Positions 25,612-33,516 of a DNA stretch of 64,000 nt are shown piece after piece. Below the pieces are notes generated by a model. That model saw nothing but the letters and a program-made list of their open reading frames with translations. It was not told the origin of the DNA and ran no database searches. The number at the start of each line of letters is the position of its first letter. Positions within the stretch are counted from its first letter, which is position 1. The stretch lies in assembly GCA_041744755.1 (NCBI GenBank), contig JBGTKC010000087.1:62001-126000 (forward strand), given 5' to 3'. Both the position numbers and the translations under genes were made by a program. The stretch is from CALDTK01 sp041744755. GTDB lineage: Bacteria > Bacteroidota > Bacteroidia > Chitinophagales > Saprospiraceae.

Positions 25612-25796
25612 AGCGGGTCTGTATCGTCTCGGCAGTCGCGCTGGCGACTACGATCGTCGCCTGGCTCGCCCCTGACCAACTTAACAGCTTCGCCGCCGTC
25701 CCCGACCGGTAGGCGCGGACTACCGTGCTCGCCGAGGTCAACTACGCGGACAGTAAGCAAGTCGAAGACCTCATCGTCTCCGTCTTTCGGAAGTAG
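25608..25796 (+). pseudogene. Broken small secreted protein gene
   Basis: ATG overlaps the previous stop by 4 bases (ATGA). It reads MKRVCIVSAVALATTIVAW, a signal peptide, then stops at TAG 25710-25712. The same frame continues with TTVLAEVNYADSKQVEDLIVSVF and stops at 25794-25796. NYADSK echoes the NFVDSK of the preceding lipoprotein, so it may be a decayed paralogue or the remains of its operon partner. A short functional 34-residue peptide is the alternative. Confidence 0.45.
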
Positions 25797-25823
25797 GCCA
25801 CTTGATCGGATTTAATAGCTCGA

Positions 25824-26522
25824 TCATCGGTACCGCTCAAGACGATCAGTTAGTGCCCTAGCAACGGCGACTACCGCCTTCGCGAAGTGTGATTGAGAAA
25901 AGAATGCAGCAACGGGTAACTCAAGGCCAGCAAGCGTTGAAGAGCGCACTGTGTCCTCAAAGCCCAAAACCGAGTGGATCGCGTACGCAGAATCTTCATT
26001 CAGGTACTGTTCTACCTTCTCCTTGTCGACATCAACGATCCAAAATTCAGTAATTCCGGCTTTGGCGTAGTTGATAAATTTGGACCCCCGGTCGGTTTTA
26101 GCTGTTTTCTTCGAAAGAACCTCGACTACTAGATCGCAAGGGGGATATATTATCATTTCATCTTCAAACTCGCTATCTAGCTCCACCCAGACAGCCACAT
26201 CTGGTTCGTAAAGATTATCCATAACTTTCATCATGGCCTTTTCGGAGCTCACTTCGTTACGCAGATCTCCGGCACAGAGAATACCGAGTAACGTTTCTAT
26301 GGCATGACGCGTAGCGTTATGTCCACGACGGGCCGGCGAGTGATACACAGGCTCACCGTCTATCCACTCTGCCTTTGTCTCCGGGCTAAGCTCGTCGACA
26401 AAGGCTTGCTTAGCTTCCTCCCGACGCAGCAGGGCATCTCGGAATGCAGTCATGAAGGCGGTTGGATCATCCACGTGCTGCAGCACGTCCTCAGCCGAGT
26501 AGCGTTCCTTAGGCGAAGTCAT
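25824..26522 (-). CDS. Uma2-family (DUF820) putative endonuclease
   Basis: 232 residues. PD-(D/E)xK-like core: the Asp of YEPDVAVW (about residue 113), then CDLVVEVLSKKT with the E-x-K-like pair, then NYAKAGITEFWIVD. DUF820 proteins are often mobile and multiplied in cyanobacteria and some Bacteroidota; their role is unclear. Its stop-proximal side faces the broken lipoprotein region; its start overlaps the end of dusB by 14 bases on the same strand. Confidence 0.8.
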   Translation of the reverse strand: MTSPKERYSAEDVLQHVDDPTAFMTAFRDALLRREEAKQAFVDELSPETKAEWIDGEPVYHSPARRGHNATRHAIETLLGILCAGDLRNEVSSEKAMMKVMDNLYEPDVAVWVELDSEFEDEMIIYPPCDLVVEVLSKKTAKTDRGSKFINYAKAGITEFWIVDVDKEKVEQYLNEDSAYAIHSVLGFEDTVRSSTLAGLELPVAAFFSQSHFAKAVVAVARALTDRLERYR

Positions 26523-27519
26523 ACGCTAAAGTTAGTTCTCGCTCGCTATAGCAAGCGTACAGATCGTCCAACACTTCCTCCAAAACCGCCGGATCAAACT
26601 CAGTCACGAGCCTACTCCTGAACACCTTCACGTTTTCGAGCCCCCGGAAGTAGTTGCCCCAGTGGCGCCGCATCTCCACCACGCCCACGTGTTCGCCCTT
26701 CCACTCTACACTGTGGCGCAAATGCTGTCGGGCGGCAGCGACGCGCTCTGCCAAGGTCGGTGGGTCGAGCAGCTCCCCGGTGGCCATGTAGTGTTTGATC
26801 TCGCGGAAGATCCACGGGTAGCCGATGGAGGCGCGTCCGATCATGATGCCCTGCACGCCGTAGCGGTGGCGGTAGGCGTGGGCCTTCTGCGGCGAGTCGA
26901 CGTCGCCATTTCCGAAGATCGGGATGTGGATCCGGGGGTCTTGCGCGATCTCGCCGATGAGCCGCCAGTCGGCCTCGCCTTTGTACATCTGCTTGCGGGT
27001 CCGCCCGTGGATCGAGAGTGCTTGCACGCCGACGTCCTGCAGGCGCTGGGCGACTTCTTTGATCTTAATGGTAGAATCGTCCCAGCCGAGACGCGTCTTC
27101 ACCGTCACCGGGAGGGCGCTCCGCTTCACGACCGCCTCGGTGAGCGACACCATGCGGTCGATGTCCTGGAGGATGCCCGCGCCAGCCATCTTGCAGACGA
27201 CCTTCTTAACTGGGCACCCGAAATTTATGTCTAGGAACTCGGGCTGCGTCGCGTTGACGATGTCGGTGGCCTCGAGCATCGAGTCCAGCTCGGCACCGAA
27301 GATCTGGATCCCGATCGGGCGCTCCTCGTCGTAGATGTCCAATTTCTGGACGCTTTTCTCCGCATCGCGGATCAGTCCTTCGACACTGATGAACTCGGTG
27401 TACACCACGTCCGCCCCCTGCTCCTTGCACAGTGCCCGGAACGGCGGATCGCTCACGTCCTCCATAGGCGCGAGAAGGAGGGGAAATTCGCCGAGCTCGT
27501 GCTTGCCGATAGAAACCAT
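26509..27519 (-). CDS. dusB: tRNA-dihydrouridine synthase, DusB type
   Basis: 336 residues. FMN-dependent reduction of uridines in the tRNA D loop. Barrel motifs: APMEDVSDPPFR (about 16-27), FGCPVKKVVCKMAGAGI with the catalytic Cys, VKTRLGW, SIHGRTRKQMYKG, GNGDV and GIMIGRASIGYPWIF. No mini-hairpin element occurs in this gene. Confidence 0.92.
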   Translation of the reverse strand: MVSIGKHELGEFPLLLAPMEDVSDPPFRALCKEQGADVVYTEFISVEGLIRDAEKSVQKLDIYDEERPIGIQIFGAELDSMLEATDIVNATQPEFLDINFGCPVKKVVCKMAGAGILQDIDRMVSLTEAVVKRSALPVTVKTRLGWDDSTIKIKEVAQRLQDVGVQALSIHGRTRKQMYKGEADWRLIGEIAQDPRIHIPIFGNGDVDSPQKAHAYRHRYGVQGIMIGRASIGYPWIFREIKHYMATGELLDPPTLAERVAAARQHLRHSVEWKGEHVGVVEMRRHWGNYFRGLENVKVFRSRLVTEFDPAVLEEVLDDLYACYSERELTLAYDFA

Positions 27520-27555
27520 TTGGCAAATATCTTCCGCTCAGGTTTAGCATTGTAA

Positions 27556-27563
27556 TACCTTCC
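27556..27563 (+). promoter_or_regulatory. Putative -7 box of nhaD (TACCTTCC)
   Basis: 26 bases before the ATG at 27590; a short 5' leader rather than a leaderless arrangement. Confidence 0.4.
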
Positions 27564-27589
27564 CCCCAACTCGACCCACACCTGACCCA

Positions 27590-29062
27590 ATGGTAGCTAT
27601 TCTCGTCGCAATCTTCGTCATCGGCTACCTCGCCATCGTATTCGAGCATCCGCTGAAACTCGACAAGACCGTCCCGGCGCTCATCATGGGCTCGCTGATC
27701 TGGGCGTTCATCGCCTCGGGCGGTCTAGAGGTCGTGGGCGCGGATCACTCCGACGCCGAGGCTGTTTCGGCGGTGCTCGAGAGCAGCGCCATTGATCAAA
27801 CACCTCAATTTACCCCCGATGGCGACGGCGCCGTATCCACCGGCGAAGGGGAGTCCGAGGACGAACACAGCGCCATTGAGCCAGTCCTGCTCCACCACAT
27901 CGGCAAGGTCGCAGAGATCCTTTTCTTCCTCATCGGCGCGATGACCATCGTGGAGCTCGTCGATCTGCACAAAGGCTTCGCAGTAATCACGAACCGCATT
28001 AAGACGACCAAGAAGAAGACACTCCTACTATTGGTCTGCATTTTGGCCTTTTTCCTAAGTGCCACGCTCGATAACCTCGCCTGCACCATCGTGCTCGTGA
28101 GTCTTTTGCGTAAGCTCGTCCCGGTTAAAGAGGAGCGGCTGTGGTTCGTCTCGCTCGCGGTCATCGCCGCCAATGCCGGTGGCGCCTGGTCGCCAATCGG
28201 TGATGTCACCACAACAATGCTGTGGATTGGTAAGAAAGTCTCTACCGTCGGGCTGATCGAACACCTCATCCTCCCGTCGATCGTCTGTGTCGCCGTACCC
28301 TACCTGATTGCCACCCTCCTTCCGGCCTTCAAGGGACACGTCACCTCGCTCGTGCACGACGAGGCCGCAGAAGCCGAGGAAGAGCGACTGCTGTCCAGCA
28401 AAACTATGCTCCTGGTCGGTGTTGGCGCCCTTATCAGCGTACCCGTCTTCAAGACCATTACGCACCTCCCGCCTTACATTGGGATGATGCTTGGATTAGG
28501 CGTCGTTTGGCTTGTGTCGGAATTCGTCCACCCCTCGGAGGACTTCGACAAAGCCGTCGATGGACACATTTACAGTGCGCACAACGCCCTGAGCCGCATC
28601 GAACTCTCGAGCATTCTGTTCTTCCTCGGCATCCTCGTGGCGGTCGCCGGTCTCGAGAGCGTGGCGGTGACGTCGATGATGAACGGGGAGACCGTCGGCC
28701 TGCTGCAGGGCCTCGCCGAGCGCCTCGACACCGCCGTCACGCTCTTCGACAGTCCACTCGCCAACCAGAACGTGGTGATCATGTTACTTGGCTTCCTCTC
28801 GGCCGTCATCGACAACGTGCCCCTCGTGGCCGCATCGATGGGGATGTACGCCTTCGGTGAGGACGCTACGCTGTGGCACTTCGTGGCGTACTGCGCGGGC
28901 ACGGGTGGCTCGATGCTCATCATCGGCTCCGCCGCCGGCGTAGCCGCGATGGGGATGGAAAAGATCGACTTCATATGGTACCTCAAGAACGTCTCCTACA
29001 TCGCGCTGGCGGGTTTCCTCGGTGGTGCTGGGGTCTTCTTGATACAGCAGCGCTTCTTTTAG
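27590..29062 (+). CDS. nhaD: Na+/H+ antiporter NhaD
   Basis: 490 residues, a polytopic inner-membrane protein of the ion-transporter superfamily. It has many transmembrane helices, the DNLACTIVLVSLL and NAGGAWSPIGDVTTTMLW motifs, and a second-half DNVPLVAASMGMY repeat. An acidic loop (about residues 50-95) probably faces the periplasm. It exports sodium or lithium in exchange for protons and fits a marine lifestyle together with NhaC at 58858. Confidence 0.9.
   Translation: MVAILVAIFVIGYLAIVFEHPLKLDKTVPALIMGSLIWAFIASGGLEVVGADHSDAEAVSAVLESSAIDQTPQFTPDGDGAVSTGEGESEDEHSAIEPVLLHHIGKVAEILFFLIGAMTIVELVDLHKGFAVITNRIKTTKKKTLLLLVCILAFFLSATLDNLACTIVLVSLLRKLVPVKEERLWFVSLAVIAANAGGAWSPIGDVTTTMLWIGKKVSTVGLIEHLILPSIVCVAVPYLIATLLPAFKGHVTSLVHDEAAEAEEERLLSSKTMLLVGVGALISVPVFKTITHLPPYIGMMLGLGVVWLVSEFVHPSEDFDKAVDGHIYSAHNALSRIELSSILFFLGILVAVAGLESVAVTSMMNGETVGLLQGLAERLDTAVTLFDSPLANQNVVIMLLGFLSAVIDNVPLVAASMGMYAFGEDATLWHFVAYCAGTGGSMLIIGSAAGVAAMGMEKIDFIWYLKNVSYIALAGFLGGAGVFLIQQRFF
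28390..28404 (-). repeat. T4-GNAA mini-hairpin element, strict stem, GGAC loop
   Basis: Stem GCT/AGC. In nhaD (LSSKT). Loop atypical, so possibly chance. Confidence 0.5.
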
Positions 29063-29535
29063 GACTTGCTTTCGTCTCATGTACTGCGGACCGGACTCCT
29101 GAACTCTTCGGTACCTGGCAGGCGCAACTCCTTCTGGAGCAAGGCGACACGGTAGACGTCAACCTTGAGAACGTCAGCCTTGCCTTCGCGGAGGACGAGC
29201 GCTACATCTACACCTCCACACTCGACCACCTTGAGGCCGGTCGGTACCGGCTCGAGGGTGATCTGCTCACCACGACGGCGGATACTACCGCGGGGACGGG
29301 ACCCCAGCGCGTGCGCGTTGTCCTATTGGACAGCGCGCGGCTCCACCTCCTGATGATGGACCGCGGCAAGGAGCGCCGACTCGAATTCGCGCGCATTAAT
29401 CTGACTGCCCCGCCGCCGCCGTCCGCGGTGAAACCCGATGCACTACTCGACTCCACGCTACTGCAGTCCGAAGAGAACTTTGACGAGGAGGATTTCGGCG
29501 GAGGCGAGGCCGTCGATGATGACCACGGCCACTGA
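28975..29535 (+). CDS. Putative lipocalin-like lipoprotein overlapping nhaD
   Basis: 186 residues if the ATG at 28975 is used. The N-terminus is basic, then hydrophobic, ending in a lipobox (LAFVSC, Cys about residue 36), followed by ELFGTWQAQLL, typical of lipocalin-like/DUF4488-type domains, and an acidic His-containing tail (DDDHGH). No ATG, GTG or TTG exists nearer the signal peptide, so either it starts inside nhaD (88-base overlap) or uses an unusual start codon. Same strand, so translational coupling is possible. Confidence 0.5.
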   Translation: MVPQERLLHRAGGFPRWCWGLLDTAALLLGLAFVSCTADRTPELFGTWQAQLLLEQGDTVDVNLENVSLAFAEDERYIYTSTLDHLEAGRYRLEGDLLTTTADTTAGTGPQRVRVVLLDSARLHLLMMDRGKERRLEFARINLTAPPPPSAVKPDALLDSTLLQSEENFDEEDFGGGEAVDDDHGH

Positions 29536-29750
29536 TGGCAACGAGGACGTCGAGTCGTAGGAACGAGCCCTTCACAATCGGGGATTGACGGTTTTCCGGC
29601 GGTTATCAGCCATGGTCGGACATTTGTACGAAGGGCCACATCCCTGCCTCCAAATCACGCTGCCACCGCCTCGGGACGATCTGTTGTCTAGATAAACGGT
29701 GCTCCGTATCCAAAATAAAACACAAAGTGTAGGTCGTCGAGAGACGTAGA

Positions 29751-31157
29751 TTATTCCACCGGGATCCGCTCGAGCACCACGCCTAGGCTTCCGGTAAAGT
29801 TGATTTCCGCGGTCAGGCCTTCCTCGGTGACGAGTGCCTCGCTGACGCGCACCTTATCGGCGGTTCCGCGCAGGCGTTCGCCTGGGCTCACCGCGGCGCC
29901 GTTGAGCTGATCGGCAATGCCTGAGCGCGCGGCCTCGAGCTGGGCGGCGACCTGGTCTCCGATCTGCTGGTCGAGCGCCTTGGTGATGCGGCCGCGGAAT
30001 AGCACTCCGATCGTACGGTAGAGGAGATTCTTCGTATCGAGCGTCACGTCGACATCGCGCAGCTCCATGCGCTCGCTATCCGCATCGAACACGGGCCGCG
30101 CGCGGAGGTACGCCCAGCCGGTGTAGTCGCCAGTCATCCGCAGGCCGATCACGAGGCGTACGCCCTGACCGTAAACGTCCACTTCGCGTATCGTGGCGCT
30201 TCTTCCGCTCTGGCTAAGTGTGGTATCGACCATGGCTTTCGCCAAAACCTGCTCGATGTCTCCAAACGCCAGCAGGCTTTGGATGCTGAGGTCGAAGCGC
30301 TCTTTAGCATCCGTGACGCCGGTATTCGCGGGGAGCCTGGGGGTTTTGACGGAAGTCGGCGCGATACCCAGCCCTAATCGGGGCCGAAGCTCGACCTGCA
30401 ACACCGTACCGATCCCACCCTCCCGCTCCGTGAGCGCCGCCATCCCGATGCTCGAGGGCTGTGCCATTAGGTAGCCGCCGAAGTCCGCACTCAGGACCTG
30501 CGGCTGGGATAGGCCCGCGAGGGTAGCCTCGAGCGCCGGTCGTAGCGAGACGTTGTCCTGGATTCCTTTGTCGATCCCCGCGGCGATCTCGCGCTTGGCA
30601 CGCTCGATAATCTTACTAGTGAGTCCTTCGATCGGGATGCTCAACCCGCCGACGTTGAGCTGCGGCTGGCGTGTCCACTGGTAGCCGAGCAACTCCGTAC
30701 GGGAGGTGACCTCCCAGGTGGGCTTGAGTCCGAGCGCGGTAGAGAACTTAATCGTCAGTTCGCCGTCGGCCTTAAGGGTCGTAATGAGTGCATTTTTACG
30801 AATGGCGATCCGGAGGGGCACTTCGTAGAAGAGCCGCGGGGACTCCCCCGCGACATTAGGGTTTTGCCGAAAGGCGAGCTCAAGCCGACCCGCGCGTGCC
30901 ACCTTCATCTCCACGCCGTAGCCCCCGAAATCGGCCTCGTCGATGAGGACGGCCGGGAGTTGCGCGTTGACCACTTCGACGAGCGCACCGCGGGTTACGT
31001 GTACCGGGATGTGGAGTAAGCTCGGGGCAGTTGGGGCCATGTGGTTGTAGGATTCGGAAGGGCGATCGACTTCGGCGGTCTGGTGCTTACACGCGCCACA
31101 GGCAGCGAACAGCAGCAGGCACACCGCCACGGGTGGGAAACTCACGAGCTTAGGCAT
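29751..31157 (-). CDS. DUF4403-family lipoprotein
   Basis: 468 residues from the ATG at 31157. Signal peptide with lipobox near residue 20 (LLLFAAC). The body is a long beta-rich protein: IPIEGLTSKIIERAKREI, SVKTPRLP and LLYRTIGVLFRGRITKALDQQ match what I recall of DUF4403, a Bacteroidota family with a tubular lipid-binding-like fold. Function not established. Three strict mini-hairpin elements lie within 640 bases. Confidence 0.75.
   Translation of the reverse strand: MPKLVSFPPVAVCLLLFAACGACKHQTAEVDRPSESYNHMAPTAPSLLHIPVHVTRGALVEVVNAQLPAVLIDEADFGGYGVEMKVARAGRLELAFRQNPNVAGESPRLFYEVPLRIAIRKNALITTLKADGELTIKFSTALGLKPTWEVTSRTELLGYQWTRQPQLNVGGLSIPIEGLTSKIIERAKREIAAGIDKGIQDNVSLRPALEATLAGLSQPQVLSADFGGYLMAQPSSIGMAALTEREGGIGTVLQVELRPRLGLGIAPTSVKTPRLPANTGVTDAKERFDLSIQSLLAFGDIEQVLAKAMVDTTLSQSGRSATIREVDVYGQGVRLVIGLRMTGDYTGWAYLRARPVFDADSERMELRDVDVTLDTKNLLYRTIGVLFRGRITKALDQQIGDQVAAQLEAARSGIADQLNGAAVSPGERLRGTADKVRVSEALVTEEGLTAEINFTGSLGVVLERIPVE
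30234..30248 (-). repeat. T4-GNAA mini-hairpin element, strict
   Basis: Stem GGC/GCC, loop GAAA. In the DUF4403 gene (VLAKA). Confidence 0.85.
30343..30357 (+). repeat. T4-GNAA mini-hairpin element, strict
   Basis: Stem GAC/GTC, loop GGAA; compensated pair. In the DUF4403 gene (TSVKT), 95 bases from the previous copy and opposite in direction. Confidence 0.85.
30861..30875 (+). repeat. T4-GNAA mini-hairpin element, strict
   Basis: Stem GCC/GGC, loop GAAA. In the DUF4403 gene (AFRQN). Confidence 0.85.
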
Positions 31158-31202
31158 ACGTAAACGCGAAGATGCGGGCGGCGGCACGGATTATTTTCTA
31201 AT

Positions 31203-31210
31203 TACCTTCG
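31203..31210 (+). promoter_or_regulatory. Putative -7 box (TACCTTCG) ahead of the TPR gene
   Basis: Lies 8 bases before a 15-codon ORF (31219) and 43 bases before the TPR start. Confidence 0.4.
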
Positions 31211-31218
31211 CGCCGCTC

Positions 31219-31266
31219 ATGACTACCCTCCCTGAGCAAGGCAAACCCTCCGTATGGCGACGATAA
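31219..31266 (+). CDS. Possible 15-codon upstream ORF
   Basis: ATG at 31219, stop TAA at 31264-31266; reads MTTLPEQGKPSVWRR. It overlaps the start of the TPR gene (ATG 31254) in another frame and begins 8 bases after a TACCTTCG box. It may be a leader peptide controlling the TPR gene by overlap, or simply a chance ORF. Confidence 0.3.
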   Translation: MTTLPEQGKPSVWRR

Positions 31267-31982
31267 AGGAAAACAAGACCGCTCCGACCACTCCTCCGAG
31301 CTCACCTACGCTCGGCACGGACGTCGAGTACGCAGAGGTACGGTCAACTGGACCGGCTGGGCCAAATTGGTTCGAGAAGAACGCTCAACTCGTCCTTGGC
31401 ATCGTGGGCGCCGGCTTGCTCATCGCGCTCGGGATCTTCCTGTACAATAAATTTGTAAGCGAGCCGGCGCGCGCCGAGGCGGCGGCGGACATGTGGCAGG
31501 CGGAACAGCTGTTCGAGCAGGACAGCTTCCAGGTCGCCGTGCAGGGTCGCCCGGGGGTCGTAATGGGGTTCCTTAATATCATCGACGACCACGGCGGCAC
31601 GCCCTCCGGGAATCTCGCCAGGTACTACACCGGCGTGAGTTACCTCCACCTCGGGCAGTACGACGCGGCCATCGACTACCTCGAAGACTTCGATGCCGAC
31701 GGGACGCTCCTGCCGGCTACTAAGGCCGGCGCCCTCGGTGACGCCTACGCGCAGAAGGGAGACCTAGCCAAGGCTGAGTCCTACTACGAGGACGCCGTGG
31801 ACGCGGCAGCCGACAATTTAGTCACCGCGCCCTACTTCCTAAAGAAGCTCGGAATGCTCCGTGAACGCAATGGCGACAAGGCGAGCGCGAGTGAGCTCTA
31901 CGTACGTATTCGTGAGGAGTTCCCAAACAGCGAACAAGCCGGCGACATCGAGAAGTTCGTCGCGCGCGCCAGCGCTCAGTAG
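31254..31982 (+). CDS. TPR-repeat membrane-anchored protein
   Basis: 242 residues: a polar Pro/Thr-rich N-terminal tail (1-45), one transmembrane helix at about 46-68 (LVLGIVGAGLLIALGIFLYN), then tetratricopeptide repeats (ARYYTGVSYLHLGQYDAAIDYL, GDAYAQKGDLAKAESYYEDAV). The layout resembles YfgM/TPR_21 proteins, which assist periplasmic folding at the Sec translocon; specific role unknown. ribH follows after 66 bases. Confidence 0.8.
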   Translation: MATIKENKTAPTTPPSSPTLGTDVEYAEVRSTGPAGPNWFEKNAQLVLGIVGAGLLIALGIFLYNKFVSEPARAEAAADMWQAEQLFEQDSFQVAVQGRPGVVMGFLNIIDDHGGTPSGNLARYYTGVSYLHLGQYDAAIDYLEDFDADGTLLPATKAGALGDAYAQKGDLAKAESYYEDAVDAAADNLVTAPYFLKKLGMLRERNGDKASASELYVRIREEFPNSEQAGDIEKFVARASAQ

Positions 31983-31996
31983 CCTTTCGGCAAAAC
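31982..31996 (-). repeat. T4-GNAA mini-hairpin element, strict
   Basis: Stem GCC/GGC, loop GAAA. Begins at the last base of the TPR gene stop; intergenic. A weaker CTTTCGCGAAAG copy follows at 32007-32018. Confidence 0.85.
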
Positions 31997-32037
31997 GCCA
32001 TCCTGCTTTCGCGAAAGGCGCCTCGGTCGCGCTACCC

Positions 32038-32045
32038 TACCTTTC
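32038..32045 (+). promoter_or_regulatory. Putative -7 box of ribH (TACCTTTC)
   Basis: Ends 3 bases before the ATG at 32049. Confidence 0.45.
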
Positions 32046-32048
32046 CCT

Positions 32049-32570
32049 ATGGCTTCCGCCCTCAAGAACCTCTCCGCTTACGACGCCTCCACCATGCCGG
32101 ACGGGGCTAAATTTAAGATAGGGATTGTGCTGGCGGAGTACCACACCGACATCACCCACGCCTTGTACGACGGAGCGGTGGCCACGCTCTCCGAACACGG
32201 TGTGCCCGAGGGCAACATCCACACGATTCAAGTCCCCGGAGCCTTCGAATTACCCGCTGGCGCGCGCATGCTGTCTAGCAAACACAAGTGCGACGCCATC
32301 ATTTGCCTCGGCTGCGTCATCACGGGCGACACACCGCACAACGAGTACATAAATCAGAGCGTCGCCAACGCCCTGCAGACGATGTCGGTCGCGACGGGTC
32401 GCGCCTACATCTTCGGTCTGCTGACTCCCAATACCCACGAGCAGGCCGTCGACCGCGCCGGCGGCAAGCTCGGCAACAAGGGCATAGAGTGCGCGGTAGC
32501 CGCCCTGCGCATGGCGAGCCTGAAGCAGACGACGACGGAGCCCGAGAAGCGGATCGGATTCGGAGGGTAA
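32049..32570 (+). CDS. ribH: 6,7-dimethyl-8-ribityllumazine synthase
   Basis: 173 residues. Penultimate step of riboflavin synthesis. Motifs: IVLAEYHTDIT, VPGAFELPAGARML, CLGCVITGDTPHNEYINQ with the catalytic His, and FGLLTPNTHEQAVDRAGGKLGNKG. The ATG at 32049 is used; an internal ATG 16 codons later is possible. With ribF at 5984 this gives two flavin genes in the window, at separate loci. Confidence 0.94.
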   Translation: MASALKNLSAYDASTMPDGAKFKIGIVLAEYHTDITHALYDGAVATLSEHGVPEGNIHTIQVPGAFELPAGARMLSSKHKCDAIICLGCVITGDTPHNEYINQSVANALQTMSVATGRAYIFGLLTPNTHEQAVDRAGGKLGNKGIECAVAALRMASLKQTTTEPEKRIGFGG

Positions 32571-32648
32571 AGAGGGGGGTAGGTGCATGTGGTGTGTGAT
32601 GTACATTTCGCTTAAGCCGTGTAGCCACCGCAGGTTTTCTCGACCGAA

Positions 32649-33497
32649 ATGCACCAGATGCAAATAGACTTCATCGACGCAGGTCGTTTTAAACTCGACG
32701 GCGGAGCCATGTTCGGCATCGTGCCACAGACGATGTGGGCGAGCAAAAACCCGCCCGACGCCGACAACCTCTGCACCTGGGCGATCCGTTGTCTGCTCAT
32801 CCGTACCGACGGGCGCGTCATCCTCGTGGACACGGGGATGGGCGACAAGCAAGATGCGAAGTTCCGGAGTCACTTTCACCCACACGGGGAACACGATCTT
32901 CTCGGCTCGCTGTTGGCTTTAGGCATCACCCCCGCCGACGTTACCGACGTGCTGCTCACGCATTTGCACTTTGACCACGTCGGCGGCGCCACTTGTTTTG
33001 ACGAAAGTGGACAGATCGTGACCACCTTCCCCAACGCGACGTACTGGAGCAACGACGCGCAGTGGGCCTGGGCCGAGACCCCGAATGCGAAGGAGGCGGC
33101 GAGCTTTCTCTCCGACAATCTTGCGCCCCTTAAAGCCAGTGGGCAGCTGGATATGCTGCCGATCCAACGCGGCAAGGACTTCGACTGGCTCCCGGGCATC
33201 ACGCTGCGCCCGCTCTACGGCCACACCGAGGCGATGATGATGCCGATGTTGGACCTCGGCGGGGGCGAGCGCTTCGTCTACTGTGCCGACCTCATCCCCT
33301 CCGTGGCGCACGTGAGGCTACCCTGGGTACTCGCCTACGACGTGCGACCACTCGACACCCTAGGCGAGAAAGCACGACTCATCGAGGAGGCCGTGGGCGA
33401 GGGTTATCGACTGGGTTTCGAACACGATCCGGTGTATCCCTCGGCGACGCTCACCCGAGATCCAACCGGGCGTGTATCGGCCGAGCCTCTGGGATAA
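32649..33497 (+). CDS. Metallo-beta-lactamase-fold hydrolase
   Basis: 282 residues. The dinuclear zinc motif THLHFDHVGG at about residues 104-113, further ligands in YGHTEAMM and YCADLIPSVAHV, and VDTGMGDKQ. Belongs to the broad MBL hydrolase family that includes N-acyl homoserine lactonase-like and Zn phosphoribosyl enzymes; substrate unknown. It carries one near-match mini-hairpin element. Confidence 0.85.
   Translation: MHQMQIDFIDAGRFKLDGGAMFGIVPQTMWASKNPPDADNLCTWAIRCLLIRTDGRVILVDTGMGDKQDAKFRSHFHPHGEHDLLGSLLALGITPADVTDVLLTHLHFDHVGGATCFDESGQIVTTFPNATYWSNDAQWAWAETPNAKEAASFLSDNLAPLKASGQLDMLPIQRGKDFDWLPGITLRPLYGHTEAMMMPMLDLGGGERFVYCADLIPSVAHVRLPWVLAYDVRPLDTLGEKARLIEEAVGEGYRLGFEHDPVYPSATLTRDPTGRVSAEPLG
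32995..33009 (+). repeat. T4-GNAA element, near match
   Basis: GAC-GAAA-GTG; outer mismatch. In the MBL gene (FDES). Confidence 0.6.
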
Positions 33498-33516
33498 GAC
33501 AAGCGCACTTGATCAT

